A stretch of DNA of 64,000 nucleotides from Conoideocrella luteorostrata. Its lineage: Eukaryota; Ascomycota; Sordariomycetes; Hypocreales; Clavicipitaceae. A program made the translations under genes and the position numbers. The notes under the pieces were generated by a model, which had not been told where the DNA came from, did no database searches, and worked only from the letters and a program-made list of their open reading frames with translations. The number at the start of each line of letters is the position of its first letter. The stretch's first letter is position 1. Of this stretch, positions 53,812 to 64,000 are shown piece after piece. The stretch spans positions 31,194 through 95,193 of the forward strand of contig JASWJB010000158.1 in the NCBI GenBank assembly GCA_032433595.1, given 5' to 3'.

Positions 53812-55509
53812 CTAAGCTTCGTGGTCGCCATTGGCCTCGGTAGTCGCGCTCATAGAAGCAGCCGAAGCCTCTCGTTGCATACGAGCCTCGATTTCTCGAA
53901 GCTGTGACTCACGGGCCAAAAGCTCCTGTCGCTTCTCGTTAATTTCGCGCTGGACTTTGAGCTCGATCTCGCGCAGCTTCTCTTCCTCTCGTCGGAGCTG
54001 CTCTTCCTTGAGGCGGACAGATTGTGAGGCAAGATCCTCAGGATTCATGGAGCTGTCGATGCTGCAGAAATGTTAGCAACGCTAAGCGATTTTCCTAGCG
54101 GTACAACTGGGGCGGCATAATAACGACTTACTTTCCAGCGGCGCCATCCACACTCTTGGAGAGCTTCTCGGTACGGTAGTTCTCGTAGAGGAAGTCGTGT
54201 GTAATTTCCTTGAGATCTGCCAAATGGCTGTGGAGAAGGGCGGACCGAATAGCGAGGAAGTCAGAGTGACGAGGATTGTCAACCTCGACAACGCCCCATG
54301 GGTATTGACGAGCGCGAGCCTTGCGACCACCAATCTCAACGACGTCCTCAGAACCAACAATGGCGAAAGGCATGAGACCGCGAAGTTCGGCGTTTTCCTC
54401 AACGGTGTCCTCATCATCCTCCTCGATATCGTAGGGAAAGTTGTAGACGGGTATACGGTAGTGCTCGATATCCTCCATAACGAGCTTCTTCGACTCGGCC
54501 AACTCGGCTGGGGTCAGGGAATCGGCACGCCCAATGACGGGGATAACATTGCATCGGGGGGCAAGGCGCTTCATGAGCTCGATGTCCAGTTCTCGGAGGC
54601 TGTGTAGCTTACGTTAACAGGTGTTACGTTCTGAGAGCAATTACAGATTGTAAACATTTATGCACTTACCCATGGCCAGTGGGAGTGATGAAATAGAGCA
54701 TAGCATGGACACGGTTGTCCCTGAAGCGGGGGTTACGCTTGATGCGAGACTCCTCGGCCAAGATGTCATCGTACTGTCTCTCGAGGTATCCGACGATCTC
54801 TGAAAAGCTAGAAGGTATTAGCAATAATGTGCGCCGCAGGCACAATCGTGCGCTACGTACCTTGCTTCGTTGTCAATCTGGTCGCCAAACCCAGGGGTAT
54901 CGACAATGGTCAGCGAGATGCGAGTGCCCTCCTCGTCGAGCTCAAGCTCTGGTATTGCAGAAAGTTTCGTTAGCCACGTGCTACTGGAATCATCCTTGTT
55001 CACTAGAAAATTGCAACGACGTACCGACGGTGACAGGCTTAATCTTAACACCATCCTCAACATGAGCATCGGTGGGATCGTCGGCGTTCTTATGCGTAAG
55101 GACATCCTTGTTGCACAGGGTGTTGACGAAGGTGGTTCGGCCTGACACAAAAATTCTATTAGTCATTGCGCACGAGAATTATAAAGCTGAAAAACAACCT
55201 GGCAAACGATGAAGCCTTGTATGGAGACAGATGAGCTATAAGACGTACCAGTTCCCGAGGCACCACAGACCATTAGGCAGAACTGAATGCCCTTCTTGAC
55301 GTTCTTCTTCCGTCGGATCATCTTCTGTAGATGGAATGACAATGTCAGTAACTTATCACCATCCAGGTATTATGCTCCAGCATGCTTCATGAGCCATTCG
55401 TGTCACAATTGTTTGGGGGAGCGACGCCCTTGCTGGCTGGGACAGACGTGCATCCAGGGGGTGGACCCAGGAGCTGTGAGGGGACACGTACAGTAGCGGC
55501 GGACGACAT
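53812..55509 (-). CDS. aspA: septin, Cdc11/AspA class
   Basis: Model, seven exons: complement(join(53812..54061,54132..54599,54670..54807,54861..54948,55025..55141,55249..55324,55492..55509)), 384 aa. Exon 1 is only 18 nt (MSSAAT). A polybasic stretch RRKKNVKK (10-17) precedes the GTPase domain. G1 is GASGTGRT (27-34), G3 is DTPGFGD and G4 is GRADS. The septin unique element is present (RQYPWGVVEVDNPRHSDFLAIRSALLHSHLADLKEITHDFLYENYRTE). The C-terminal 80 residues form a long charged coiled coil (KEEQLRREEEKLREIELKVQREI). [36 protein letters not shown] and MEDIEHYRIPVYNFPYD match the Cdc11 class better than Cdc3, Cdc10 or Cdc12. Septins polymerise at septa and hyphal tips as membrane scaffolds. 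Six short introns, all GT-AG, keep phase throughout. Confidence 0.95.
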
Positions 55510-58500
55510 CTTGAATGAAGGCAATAGATAATCTGAGAAATTGGCCGGGGAGAAAGATCAACGACCGAGTAAGGCGTCAGATGATCGAGGTTGAGGGGAT
55601 GGAGAAGTCAAGACTGCTTGGGAAATACAGAACGGGAGACGGACTCGCTGGATGAGGAAAAAGAAGTCGGGGAGAGGTACGCTTGGAGATGGCGGACAAG
55701 GACGCTGCTTGAGTGGTGGGCCGAAATTGAAAGGCAAGGGGGGTGGGAAGAGGAGCAGGTACACTGGACAGGACGGACAGCACTTGAGCACAACCCGTAG
55801 CAGACCAGGCCACTGGAGCCGACAGAGGAAAGGGGAAAACGGGGTCTCTGATCTATCACGCCTATGTACGGAGTACAATATAGCGGACGCTAAGAGTGGG
55901 TACACCTTTGTTTGGCTGGAGGGGATGCCGCAGTGCGGGTAACAGGCAACTACCAATTAACAAGCCAGGCGGTGGGAAGCTAATCTCTTGCCCAGCCTGG
56001 CCAATCATGCATCACATTTGAAGTTGCCTCCAAGCTGGCATTATCGCTACCTCGCAGTGCAAGTACCAACTATTTTGAGTTTGCTTCTTCCGAGCTGTGT
56101 TCATGCCTGTCGTGGCATCCAGGTCTCAAAGCTTCAGCACACACGGCCGGAAATCACCTCACCGTCAGTGGCCTTTTCTCAGCAGCTGACTGGCCACTAT
56201 GGTACTCACGAGCACCGGAACAACAACAGGCGCATTCACTTGCTTCGACTGCATCCTGTTGAACCATCTGGGCGCTGTTACCAAGCAACGGACAAGTTTG
56301 AATTCAAACGGCCGCTGCAGGGTTTCTTTCCGTCAAATGAGCCAAATGGCAAGACGTGACGCCTACTGGCTGCATACTCCGTATATCTGACCGCCTTTGT
56401 CATTTGCGTATTCCGACTATGGTCAACAGCGCGTACATCGCCTAGGGAAAGTGCAATTCAAAGTTTCCCATCTCTTTTCATCAATCCATCCCATTTAATG
56501 GAGTAGAAGACCTCGACTGTACTCCGTGCTATTCTATAGCTGATGTTACACAGACTTTGTCGGCCATTACAAGTTGGCCATCCGTCACTGGTGGGTTTTC
56601 GAGGTCCTCATCAAACCCCTGGATCACATCGAGGCCGTTCAAGCCAAGGCCCAGCGCCATCTCGTTGATTGAGGGCCCCGTGCGTGGCGCCAAGCCTAGT
56701 TTGGTAAGCCCTGGGGTTGCGGTAGTTCCTCGGTAGGGCAGCCCCATACTTACTTGAGCCCATCATCCACAATCTCGAGCAGCAGCTTGTCGTGTCGTCA
56801 CGTGTCGTGGGGCATCAAATGCTGCTGAGTGTGAACGCAACGATAACACGATGTAGCCCTCGCTGATCGTTCTTCCAATTCAAAGTCATCTCTACTTTAC
56901 CCGGTAGTGAGGAGTCGTGAATACGACAAGATTGCCAAAGACACACAGTATTGGGCATGGAGAAAAGATGGCCTAGGGTGGTGGTGTGAGACTAGTTACA
57001 TCTGAAAAGCAAACATGGCAATTTCGATCAGTCGGGGGCCTCGACGACAGTAAGCTTTTTCTTAGACACTGAATACGAAATATATAAGACTTTCACCCCC
57101 ATTAAATGATAAATAGATTAGGGAGTACTTCGCATTTCAAAGGTATCTCTTGCTTCGTGCTTCTGGGACTTTCTTTCTGGTGCTAGATGGCCCGCTGTCT
57201 ATATCGCCTCTAGATCGAGTTTGAACGACGGAAATATCCTTTTGTGACCCTCCTAGTCAATGACATACACGTTGGGCGCGGACGTTTGACACGAAACAGA
57301 CGCATGGGGATCCATTCTCTCCTTTCTTTTCTACTCTTCTTGTAGCCATGACTTTGTAGGTACGTATTTACTTGCTTGGTCGACTTGCTTGGTCGACTTC
57401 CTTGGGACTTCTGGAAGATGATGATGCTGTAGCCGAACCGTGCTCCGTTTTCGTATGCATACAGGTGATCAGAGAATTCAATCCCAACTTGAGCATGATT
57501 TCAATCACCATTACCATCCTCTAAGCTCTGCTTTACATCGGAAGGTAGGGCGATGGCCTCGAGGTTGGGATGGAACGCAGAAGTTGATGCGGCGTTAGCC
57601 ACCAAGCAGTCTACATTCGTCGACCCATCTCATTCTTGTAAAATAGCGATCAAGCTCACCTGATGCGTTTAAGCAAATTTGCGGGGATGGCAAATAGTAC
57701 ACTCTCACAACGCCGTCGGCTTATTACCGTCGGATATTATAAAGCGAGTCTGATATTTCCGGCTTATTACAACAGACGACGAATTGAAAGGCTATCTCCT
57801 CGATGGGTTTGCGTAGGTAGCATTCCTCCTTATGCAGAGCGACACATATCACCATTTATATCCAGCAACCGGGTCATCGCTCTGCTATATTAGGATGGAG
57901 TGCCTTAATAGGCTCAGGTTGGCTATTGTCTAGGCTTGTATAAAGTCTCAATCGTTTCTTGCATTATGGGGGGCTAGCAACCTATGCTTGATTCCCAGGC
58001 TGCGCATCATCAGTACGAGTGTGAGGAGTTCCGCTAGGGGAAGGACAAAAGAGAGAATTGTAGTCTTACTGCGGTGGTACGTAAAGACATGATGGAATGG
58101 TCTTTAAGACCCCAACTCAATTTGTGATGCCATTTCGCCATTTGGACCTGAATTTCATTGTTTACCTTGGAGCAACCAGGGTGCGAGTGTAAGAGCATGT
58201 CTGCGTACCAGCCAGAGGATGCGACACGGGAGCAGTGTCGGAAATGGGGGTGGTTGAATAATGTATAGAATGTTCTGTTCGACGCTCAACATAGAGAATG
58301 AGCTTCCTGTCAATCGCGACTCCCAGGTGTCGAATTTGTGGTTGCGTCCATAGCGCTGCTTGTAAACAGAAGGAAAAGAATGTACAACATATTTACAGTA
58401 TTGAATGGTAATCCAACCAACACTGTAATTTTGATCAAAGGCCACTTTAGTCATCTAACAGAGAACGATCCTAGATTTCTGTTTTACGATCAAGAACAGA

Positions 58501-59307
58501 GATTCTAGTCTACCCCATGTTTCGTATTTAAAGCCACGAGGTAGTCAAAACGTTTACTCGATTGACCGTCACACCTTCACGAAAGGCATGTACGTAGGAA
58601 AGCTTATGGCTCCGGAGATTAATTAACCTTTGGTTTCACCCAGAGTTTCCCCCCACTGCAGTGCACAACATGATAAGCATAATAAACTTGGTATTGTTGG
58701 TCAATGTTCTACAGCCGCCCGGCACTTGATGTGTTTTTTTTTTCATCATCAGATAAGTCCATGAGGGACGACATTTTTTTTAAACATAAATATATTAAAC
58801 ATATTAGACATTATTTAAATGAGTCAAGCTTTCCGGTCGTCTTCCATGGAATTATGCTGGGCATGATCCAAGAGGGCACGGTGCATACAAAAAGCAAGCT
58901 AGGATCCATGCTATTTTTGTGACAGATTGCTATACAACCAACAAAAGTGGAGGCGCTGTAGTTGGATTGCAGTGTTATTATCTTATTCTTCGTTATACCT
59001 CGCCTGTGTACTATGAAATAAGGACTGTTGGTTCACCCCTGTCGCCCGGCCTGCATGATGCAGCCACCCAGCTTACTGCCAACACTTAATTAGGAAGGTA
59101 ATAAATAGACTAATACAGGTTGAAGAGTCATAGGGCAACGATACTTTTCGTATGTCCATTTGAATCTGCCCGCCGGGGGAATGCATTCCTTTATATTGTG
59201 ATCTCTCATGCTTTTCTTGTTGTTCTTCTATTTTCCTGCATTAGAGAGCTTTGGAGATTCGCTACATTTTCTATGTCTTCACATAATTGTCTTCCAATCC
59301 CACCAGC
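55510..59307. other. 3.8-kb gene-poor region
   Basis: Contains the septin promoter (GTACGGAGTAC at 55866-55876), further motif copies at 56375 and near 56519, and AT-rich stretches around 57050-57120 and 58730-58830. A 72-codon ATG frame on the minus strand (56529-56747) reads protein-like but matches nothing I know. A 13-bp direct repeat (GCTTGGTCGACTT) lies at about 57373-57398. Confidence 0.5.
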
Positions 59308-60345
59308 ATGTCGCAATTTCCAGTCAAATCTTCAGCTACTGCCGCGCAGTTCAATTCCAAATCTCCAAGTCCATCTGCAATGATCAGTCCGGATTCAAAA
59401 CTAGTTGAACTAAGTGAAGGGAAAGCAAGTTTAGATTTAGAGTGAGCCTGCGCGTCCAAGCCCATACACTGAGTTACCTCTAGCTAACGACTACTTAGCT
59501 CTCTCCACGAGAAGCTTTCAAGCTTGGATTTGGTCGAATGGCACGGTGAAGGCGACGGAGAAGATGCAGCTGAGTCATCCGACGAAGACGAGGCGACCCA
59601 AAAGCCCTTTGATCTAGCTCAGTGCCTATTCTGCAACCAGCAGAGCAATGGCTTCGTCGAAAACATGAGCCATATGCAGATGCGGCATGGGCTGGTCATA
59701 CCAAGTCCCGACAATCTAATAGTAGACCTCGAGACACTGGTAGGCTATTTCCACCTTGTGATATTTGAGTATACTGAGTGTCTCTGCTGCGGTTCTGTGA
59801 GAAGCACTCCCCAAGGAGCGCAGCAGCACATGACTGGCAAGGGGCACTGTCGCATAGACATTGCGAGGGAAAATTCAGAGTTTAAAGACTTTTACGATTT
59901 CAAGGCAAGTTCCGAGATGGAGGGGGAAGAATGGACTGATGGCGCTGCTGATCGTGTTGTCGATGCCAGTGAGAGCACGAGACGCTTGGCTTCAGGAAAA
60001 GTGATATCCCATCGCAGCGCCAACAAGATTCCGTTGTACCGCCCCGTGGGCCAAACTAACAATAAGAAGGCATTATCAGAGGAGAAACATCCTCCAATAA
60101 TGGGAAAATCGCACTCTTTGACATCAGGTAGTAATAATGAGAAGGCGTTAACAGCATCGGAGAAGCGAGACATGGTTTTCAGTAAGCAGCTGGCTAAAAT
60201 GCGAGCGGGAGATCGGCAGGCTCTAATGCATTTGACTATTCCACAGCGGATAGCTTTAGTAGGTAGAGCGAAACATCAACAGGAGAAGTGGGACAGGCAG
60301 CAAGCAGCGCAGAAGATCAAATGGCAAATCAAGGCAAATCCATGA
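59308..60345 (+). CDS. C2H2 zinc-finger protein, Rei1/ZNF622-like
   Basis: Model: join(59308..59441,59499..60345), 326 aa. Exon 1 is a Ser/Pro-rich N-terminus (MSQFPVKSSATAAQF...). The 57-nt intron (GTGAGC...GCTAAC...TTAG) joins ASLDL to DSLHEKLSSLDLVEWHGEG, followed by an acidic stretch. The zinc-finger pair is QCLFCNQQSNGFVENMSHMQMRHGLVIP and ECLCCGSVRSTPQGAQQHMTGKGHCRID, joined by DNLIVDLETLVGYFHLVIFEY, the arrangement of the Rei1/Reh1/ZNF622 finger region. In true Rei1 this region works in cytosolic maturation of the 60S ribosomal subunit. This protein is shorter than Rei1 (about 390-500 residues) and lacks the first N-terminal finger pair, so it is more likely a paralogue. The C-terminus is Lys/Gln-rich. 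Confidence 0.8.
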
Positions 60346-63300
60346 ATACAGCTGTGCATGCAAACGATATGAAGGAGCTTTGTATAAGTCACACGCATAA
60401 GAATGCGACCAAGCAGATTAATATAATTCTAAACACTCAAGTGCTCACCTGTTGCTTGCATAGGTGCCTGGCTTCATGTAAATGTCGACATAATTGCAGT
60501 ATTGGCGCAATGGAGATAGCTGATTCAGGGCACTACGATTCGAAGTGATGTGTGTTCGCTGCATTCCCCTGATGGACACCCATGAGCAAACGATTGCAGT
60601 AGTGTTATCTTCTCAAAACGATTTCCGGACTCAGTATTGCTATAAATCGCCAATAAAATGACGAGGCTTTGTCTCTGATATGTAGAGCTTTGGCAAAGAA
60701 ATCTGGGTGTCCAAAACCGATGGTTTAGCACATGTAATACCCCAACAGTGAGAGTAATGCCAGCGAGAATGTTAGGTGGAGCTGGCATACAGAGTTTCTG
60801 CTCGGCTAAGCTGTTCATTAGAAGCGCAGTCGGAGCCGTGAGCGCGGATTGAGGATCAATCTGAAAGTTGAAATGCCAGGAGCCAGGGGCACCTTGCCAC
60901 GGTCACCTTCTGTAGTGACTGGTATGTATGGATTGGAACACCAGTTCGTACGAATATGCGTCAGCTTTCAGAGAAGGACTTTCTTTAGCGCATTGTCAAG
61001 ATTGACAATTGAGTGGCTCGTTTCGCCGACACTCTCGGCGAGAATCTCCTCGCAGGCACTTGAAGAACGGTAGTACTATTCAAGGTCAAGGCTTGCAGAG
61101 TCATCAACTGTAGTAATCTCCAAACAGAGAATAAATTCCTTATAAAGCTTATATTCTAAGCGAAAGGTGCCTCAAATTCCATCGACAGGCAACTAATTGA
61201 CCCAGTATCGGGCGTGTGAAACTTACATTTGATTAGAGACTCTTTGACAAAGTCACTTCACCACTGCCACATTTCAATGCTGTAGCCGCAGGCACAGTTC
61301 AAGAGAGTCTGAAACTGCGCAGATATTACTGACAGTGATTCCGTCGTCATTGTTACCCTCGCTCATTACAGGCTCCTACATGCCCGGTAACGTTCGTCGG
61401 CCAGCGCCTCTACCTGACATGTTCTGCTTTTCCCCTACCATCCCCACTCGCGAATAATTGCCATTGCGACAGCAAGGAATTGCGCCCAAGTCCGCTCGCT
61501 GAACCGAAAAAAAACAGGTAGCTTCAGGAGCCAAAATGTGCCTGCATATACGTTTCATCTACATCAGAGAGGTAGACAGAAACCGTCGCCAGTCTCCTCA
61601 CATTGGCGGCACACAACTATTCTCGGCTGCGGCTCCAAGAGTGCGGTAACCTACTTGGCAAGATACATGTTAGTAGACGATGGCGATGGGCTGATGGGAC
61701 AGCGCTTTGAAAGAACAAGCACGTTGAGGTGATTCTGGCAGTGTTCGAGGCAGTGACTAGCTGCAAGGATGTCGAAATCGCTACTCTAGGACTTTGCGGA
61801 GCCGCCAAGATCCGACAAGAAGAGCCTTCGATTGCTTGATTTCTTCAGCTTTCAAATGATTGCAAGCCTAGATACACATTCTCGCAACGAAGCAGTATAG
61901 GGAACGTTGATTCAGAGAGTTCCCGGGATAGCTTTTGTAGAAACTGATATTATTAATTTGACAATCGGGGAATAGTTTTTCTAAGGGAGAAACCATTGAA
62001 AAATCGTTTCACTGCTAGAAAAAAATTCAAATTCCCATGAAGCAAGCACTTTGATTCCTGTTCCAAGGGTCTACCCAGCACACTGAAGTGGTCGTTCTTC
62101 AACACCATTTCGCACCTTGCCGTCAAGTTCCGTTAGGAGGAGATAAGTGCAAAAAAGAAACACCAGGGAGAACATAATACTCAAGCGCCAATTCTCAAAG
62201 GTTTGGTCTAGACGTTGTTCAAGATGGATGGCCGAGATTCGTATCATGTTCCGTATTATCAGAATACAGGACCCTCGATATTTGGCTCGGGGCAATGGGA
62301 TATCTCGGCAGGAAACGGAAACGATTCAGAAGTCGATGTCCTTACCCTACAAGCAGCATCAACAACCACAACAACCACGAGAAAAGGAATAAACTTCCAG
62401 AGGTGATAATACTGTACACATATGCAGTTCGGCTGCCCGCGACTTGGTTGAGCACACAGTCTCTAAGTATGTTATATACATGCTATGATATTCACATGTG
62501 CAGCACGAGGCAGATCAATCCATGACAGTATGCGTAACCAAGATATAATAATATTGTATCCATTCTAAAGTAGAAACTCAAACACTAGTTGGCTTGCGTT
62601 TTCACACAGGTCTTCAACGTAATCATCGTAACCACAATTGTCACCAGCAAATACTCCAGACATATGGGTAAAGAGGTATCGCGAATCGAGCCGAATTCAC
62701 TTACACCTTCTAGCTGGGAGCCTGCTCCCAAAGCTGTGACTCTGATTCAATCTTTACAGTACAAATTCTTACGGTGCAGCAGGCTTTGCATCTAGGTCCA
62801 CCCATTGACTCTGCTGCCTGCCGAGCATATCTCTATCCTTGCCGCTAGGGAGTTACAAATACGTGGCTAAGCAGCCGGGCGTTGCCAAGGGACAAGGCAT
62901 TCTCCCCGTAGCTCGGGAATCGAGCTAGCTCTTCTCACCGTATGCGCTGCAGCGGAGGAGCACAGCGATAATCTGTATACTAGGTCGTCGGGACCGGTCT
63001 AGTGTAAGTCCTTACCACACCAACCTACGTAGATGGTTAGAGACACATGAGATAGCTGAAGCCTTTGGCCCCAGCAGCCGGCCCTTCTATCAAACTACAG
63101 CCCGACAAAGCTGCATGTTAGCCCCGCCGTTTCCGATCCCGGCATGAGCAGGAGTTGCTACATTACGAGAAAAGTCCCTATCCCTGCGTGCCTGTACTCA
63201 GTAGATTAGGAAATCACTGCACCACGAACAGCCCGAACAAGGCCAGTTCCCACCACCTGTGCGGCTGTCACGGCGGCGCCACCGCCAAGTCCAGTGCCGC

Positions 63301-64000
63301 CAGCTTACACATGTCCTCAATCAGAAGGACTGACCGGCACGGATCAGTCCAAGTGCTCTGGGGTTTGGACGGTTCAGAGACTGGTTGAACCGCCTGTTGC
63401 CAACAGAGCTGAATATGGTCCTTGGCAGTTCTGAGTTGGCCTCGCAGCAGCGGCTGGAAACAGCGATAGTGCCTGAATCTGATACATGAGTGAAGATGGG
63501 CCGATCCCGAACATCCAGCAGCTTGATTGCACCCATGCCCCACAGTCAAAGGCAAGCACAAGCAAGACGGTCGCTTCAGTCGCCTATCTAAGAAAGTGTT
63601 ACGAATAAATTGCTTTCTGTGAGCGGAAACCACGGGTATCACAAGCCAGCCAGACAGGACGGAAACAGTTGACAACCCAACAACATTGAAGCCGAAACAG
63701 ACCTTGGATGGGCAGAACTAACAAGCTTCACCCTTGTTGTTGCTTTTTTCTTGTGTGTTTTTTTGGGGGAAGTTGTGGGGAGGGAGGGGGGTGTGTGTGT
63801 TGAAGAGTCGGCCCCATTGTCAAAGATGGCTCGTGAACTATCGTTGCCTAAAATGTCCGGAGCTACTCCGCCATTGGATACCAATGAAGCAGCAGGTCGC
63901 TCTGCTGCCGGTGCCAAATGAATTCGAGACTACTCCGTACATATACTGCATAAGCTGAGCTGAATGTCCCGGCGCGATCCAAGCGCCCACAAAAGCAAAA
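60346..64000. other. 3.6-kb gene-poor region with possible decayed coding sequence
   Basis: No intact gene. On the minus strand between about 60650 and 61350, protein-like stretches appear in changing frames and interrupted by stops (see the separate pseudogene entry). A TACTCCGTAC motif lies at 63931-63940, and a G/GT-rich stretch at about 63762-63800. Confidence 0.5.
60640..61345 (-). pseudogene. possible decayed minus-strand gene, unidentified
   Basis: From an ATG near 61345, MSEGNNDDGITVSNICAVSD reads openly, then meets TGA stops. After a possible GTAAGT...TACTACAG intron, TVDDSASLDLE, a TAG stop, and SACEEILAESVGETSHSIVN follow in one frame. Further downstream, GFGHPDFFAKALHIRDKASS appears in another frame. 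The composition looks like real protein and the stops include forms such as TAG where CAG would fit, but I recognise no family. It may be a decayed gene or chance. Confidence 0.25.

Noticed and set aside
56529..56747. 72-codon minus-strand ATG frame, protein-like in composition
   Set aside because: No recognisable motif; an upstream exon ending before GTAAGTATG was considered but could not be extended into a convincing gene.
1..64000. CRISPR arrays, bacterial operons, ribosome binding sites
   Set aside because: The window is clearly eukaryotic with spliced genes; the tandem repeats seen are minisatellites and microsatellites without spacers.

Overview
The window is eukaryotic and reads as a filamentous ascomycete. 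Genes are broken by short introns (mostly 53-170 nt) with GT...AG ends and CTRAY-type branch sites. Families typical of moulds are present: HET domain proteins, a Zn2Cys6 regulator, a GT32 OCH1-like enzyme, a heme-thiolate peroxidase, a fungal copper amine oxidase and a Cdc11/AspA septin. Overall style suggests Sordariomycetes, perhaps Hypocreales; that placement is inference. I rebuilt the spliced gene models by eye from reading frame, splice signals and family resemblance.

Layout. 0-8 kb: 5' end of a TPR gene (minus), a small cysteine-rich gene with a nine-copy repeat, a SAM methyltransferase and a four-exon HET protein. 9-12 kb: a secreted GH43 enzyme and a secreted Asp-box (GH93-like) enzyme placed tail to tail, plausibly an arabinan-degrading pair. 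12.8-14 kb: a dead M20 peptidase-like gene. 15-17 kb: a Zn2Cys6 regulator. 18.7-22.1 kb: a Dal5/Tna1-type transporter followed by quinolinate phosphoribosyltransferase, a likely NAD-precursor pair. 22.4-24.7 kb: copper amine oxidase. 26.9-31.5 kb: an APH-fold kinase-like gene, a pogo-type DNA-binding fragment and a second HET gene. 32.7-34.6 kb: a Na+/H+ exchanger. 37.6-44.8 kb: a GT32 glycosyltransferase, a mitochondrial-type acyl-CoA synthetase and a ceramide synthase. 48-52.8 kb: a heme-thiolate peroxidase, a 71-residue secreted protein with two CX3CX3C blocks, and a Bax-inhibitor-1 protein. 53.8-55.5 kb: the seven-exon septin. 59.3-60.3 kb: a C2H2 zinc-finger protein. The remaining 55.5-64 kb is gene-poor.

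Housekeeping genes (septin, ceramide synthase, BI-1, QPRT, OCH1-like, acyl-CoA synthetase) alternate with accessory ones (HET genes, secreted enzymes, the small cysteine-rich protein, decayed genes). Long spacers carry a recurrent short motif, TACGGAGTA, densest in the 3.2-kb gap upstream of the ceramide synthase gene. The least ordinary items are the symmetric CX3CX3C secreted peptide gene, the repeat-bearing cysteine-rich gene with a GC-AG intron, an intron carrying a tandem array of branch-point-like CTGAC units, and the motif cluster.
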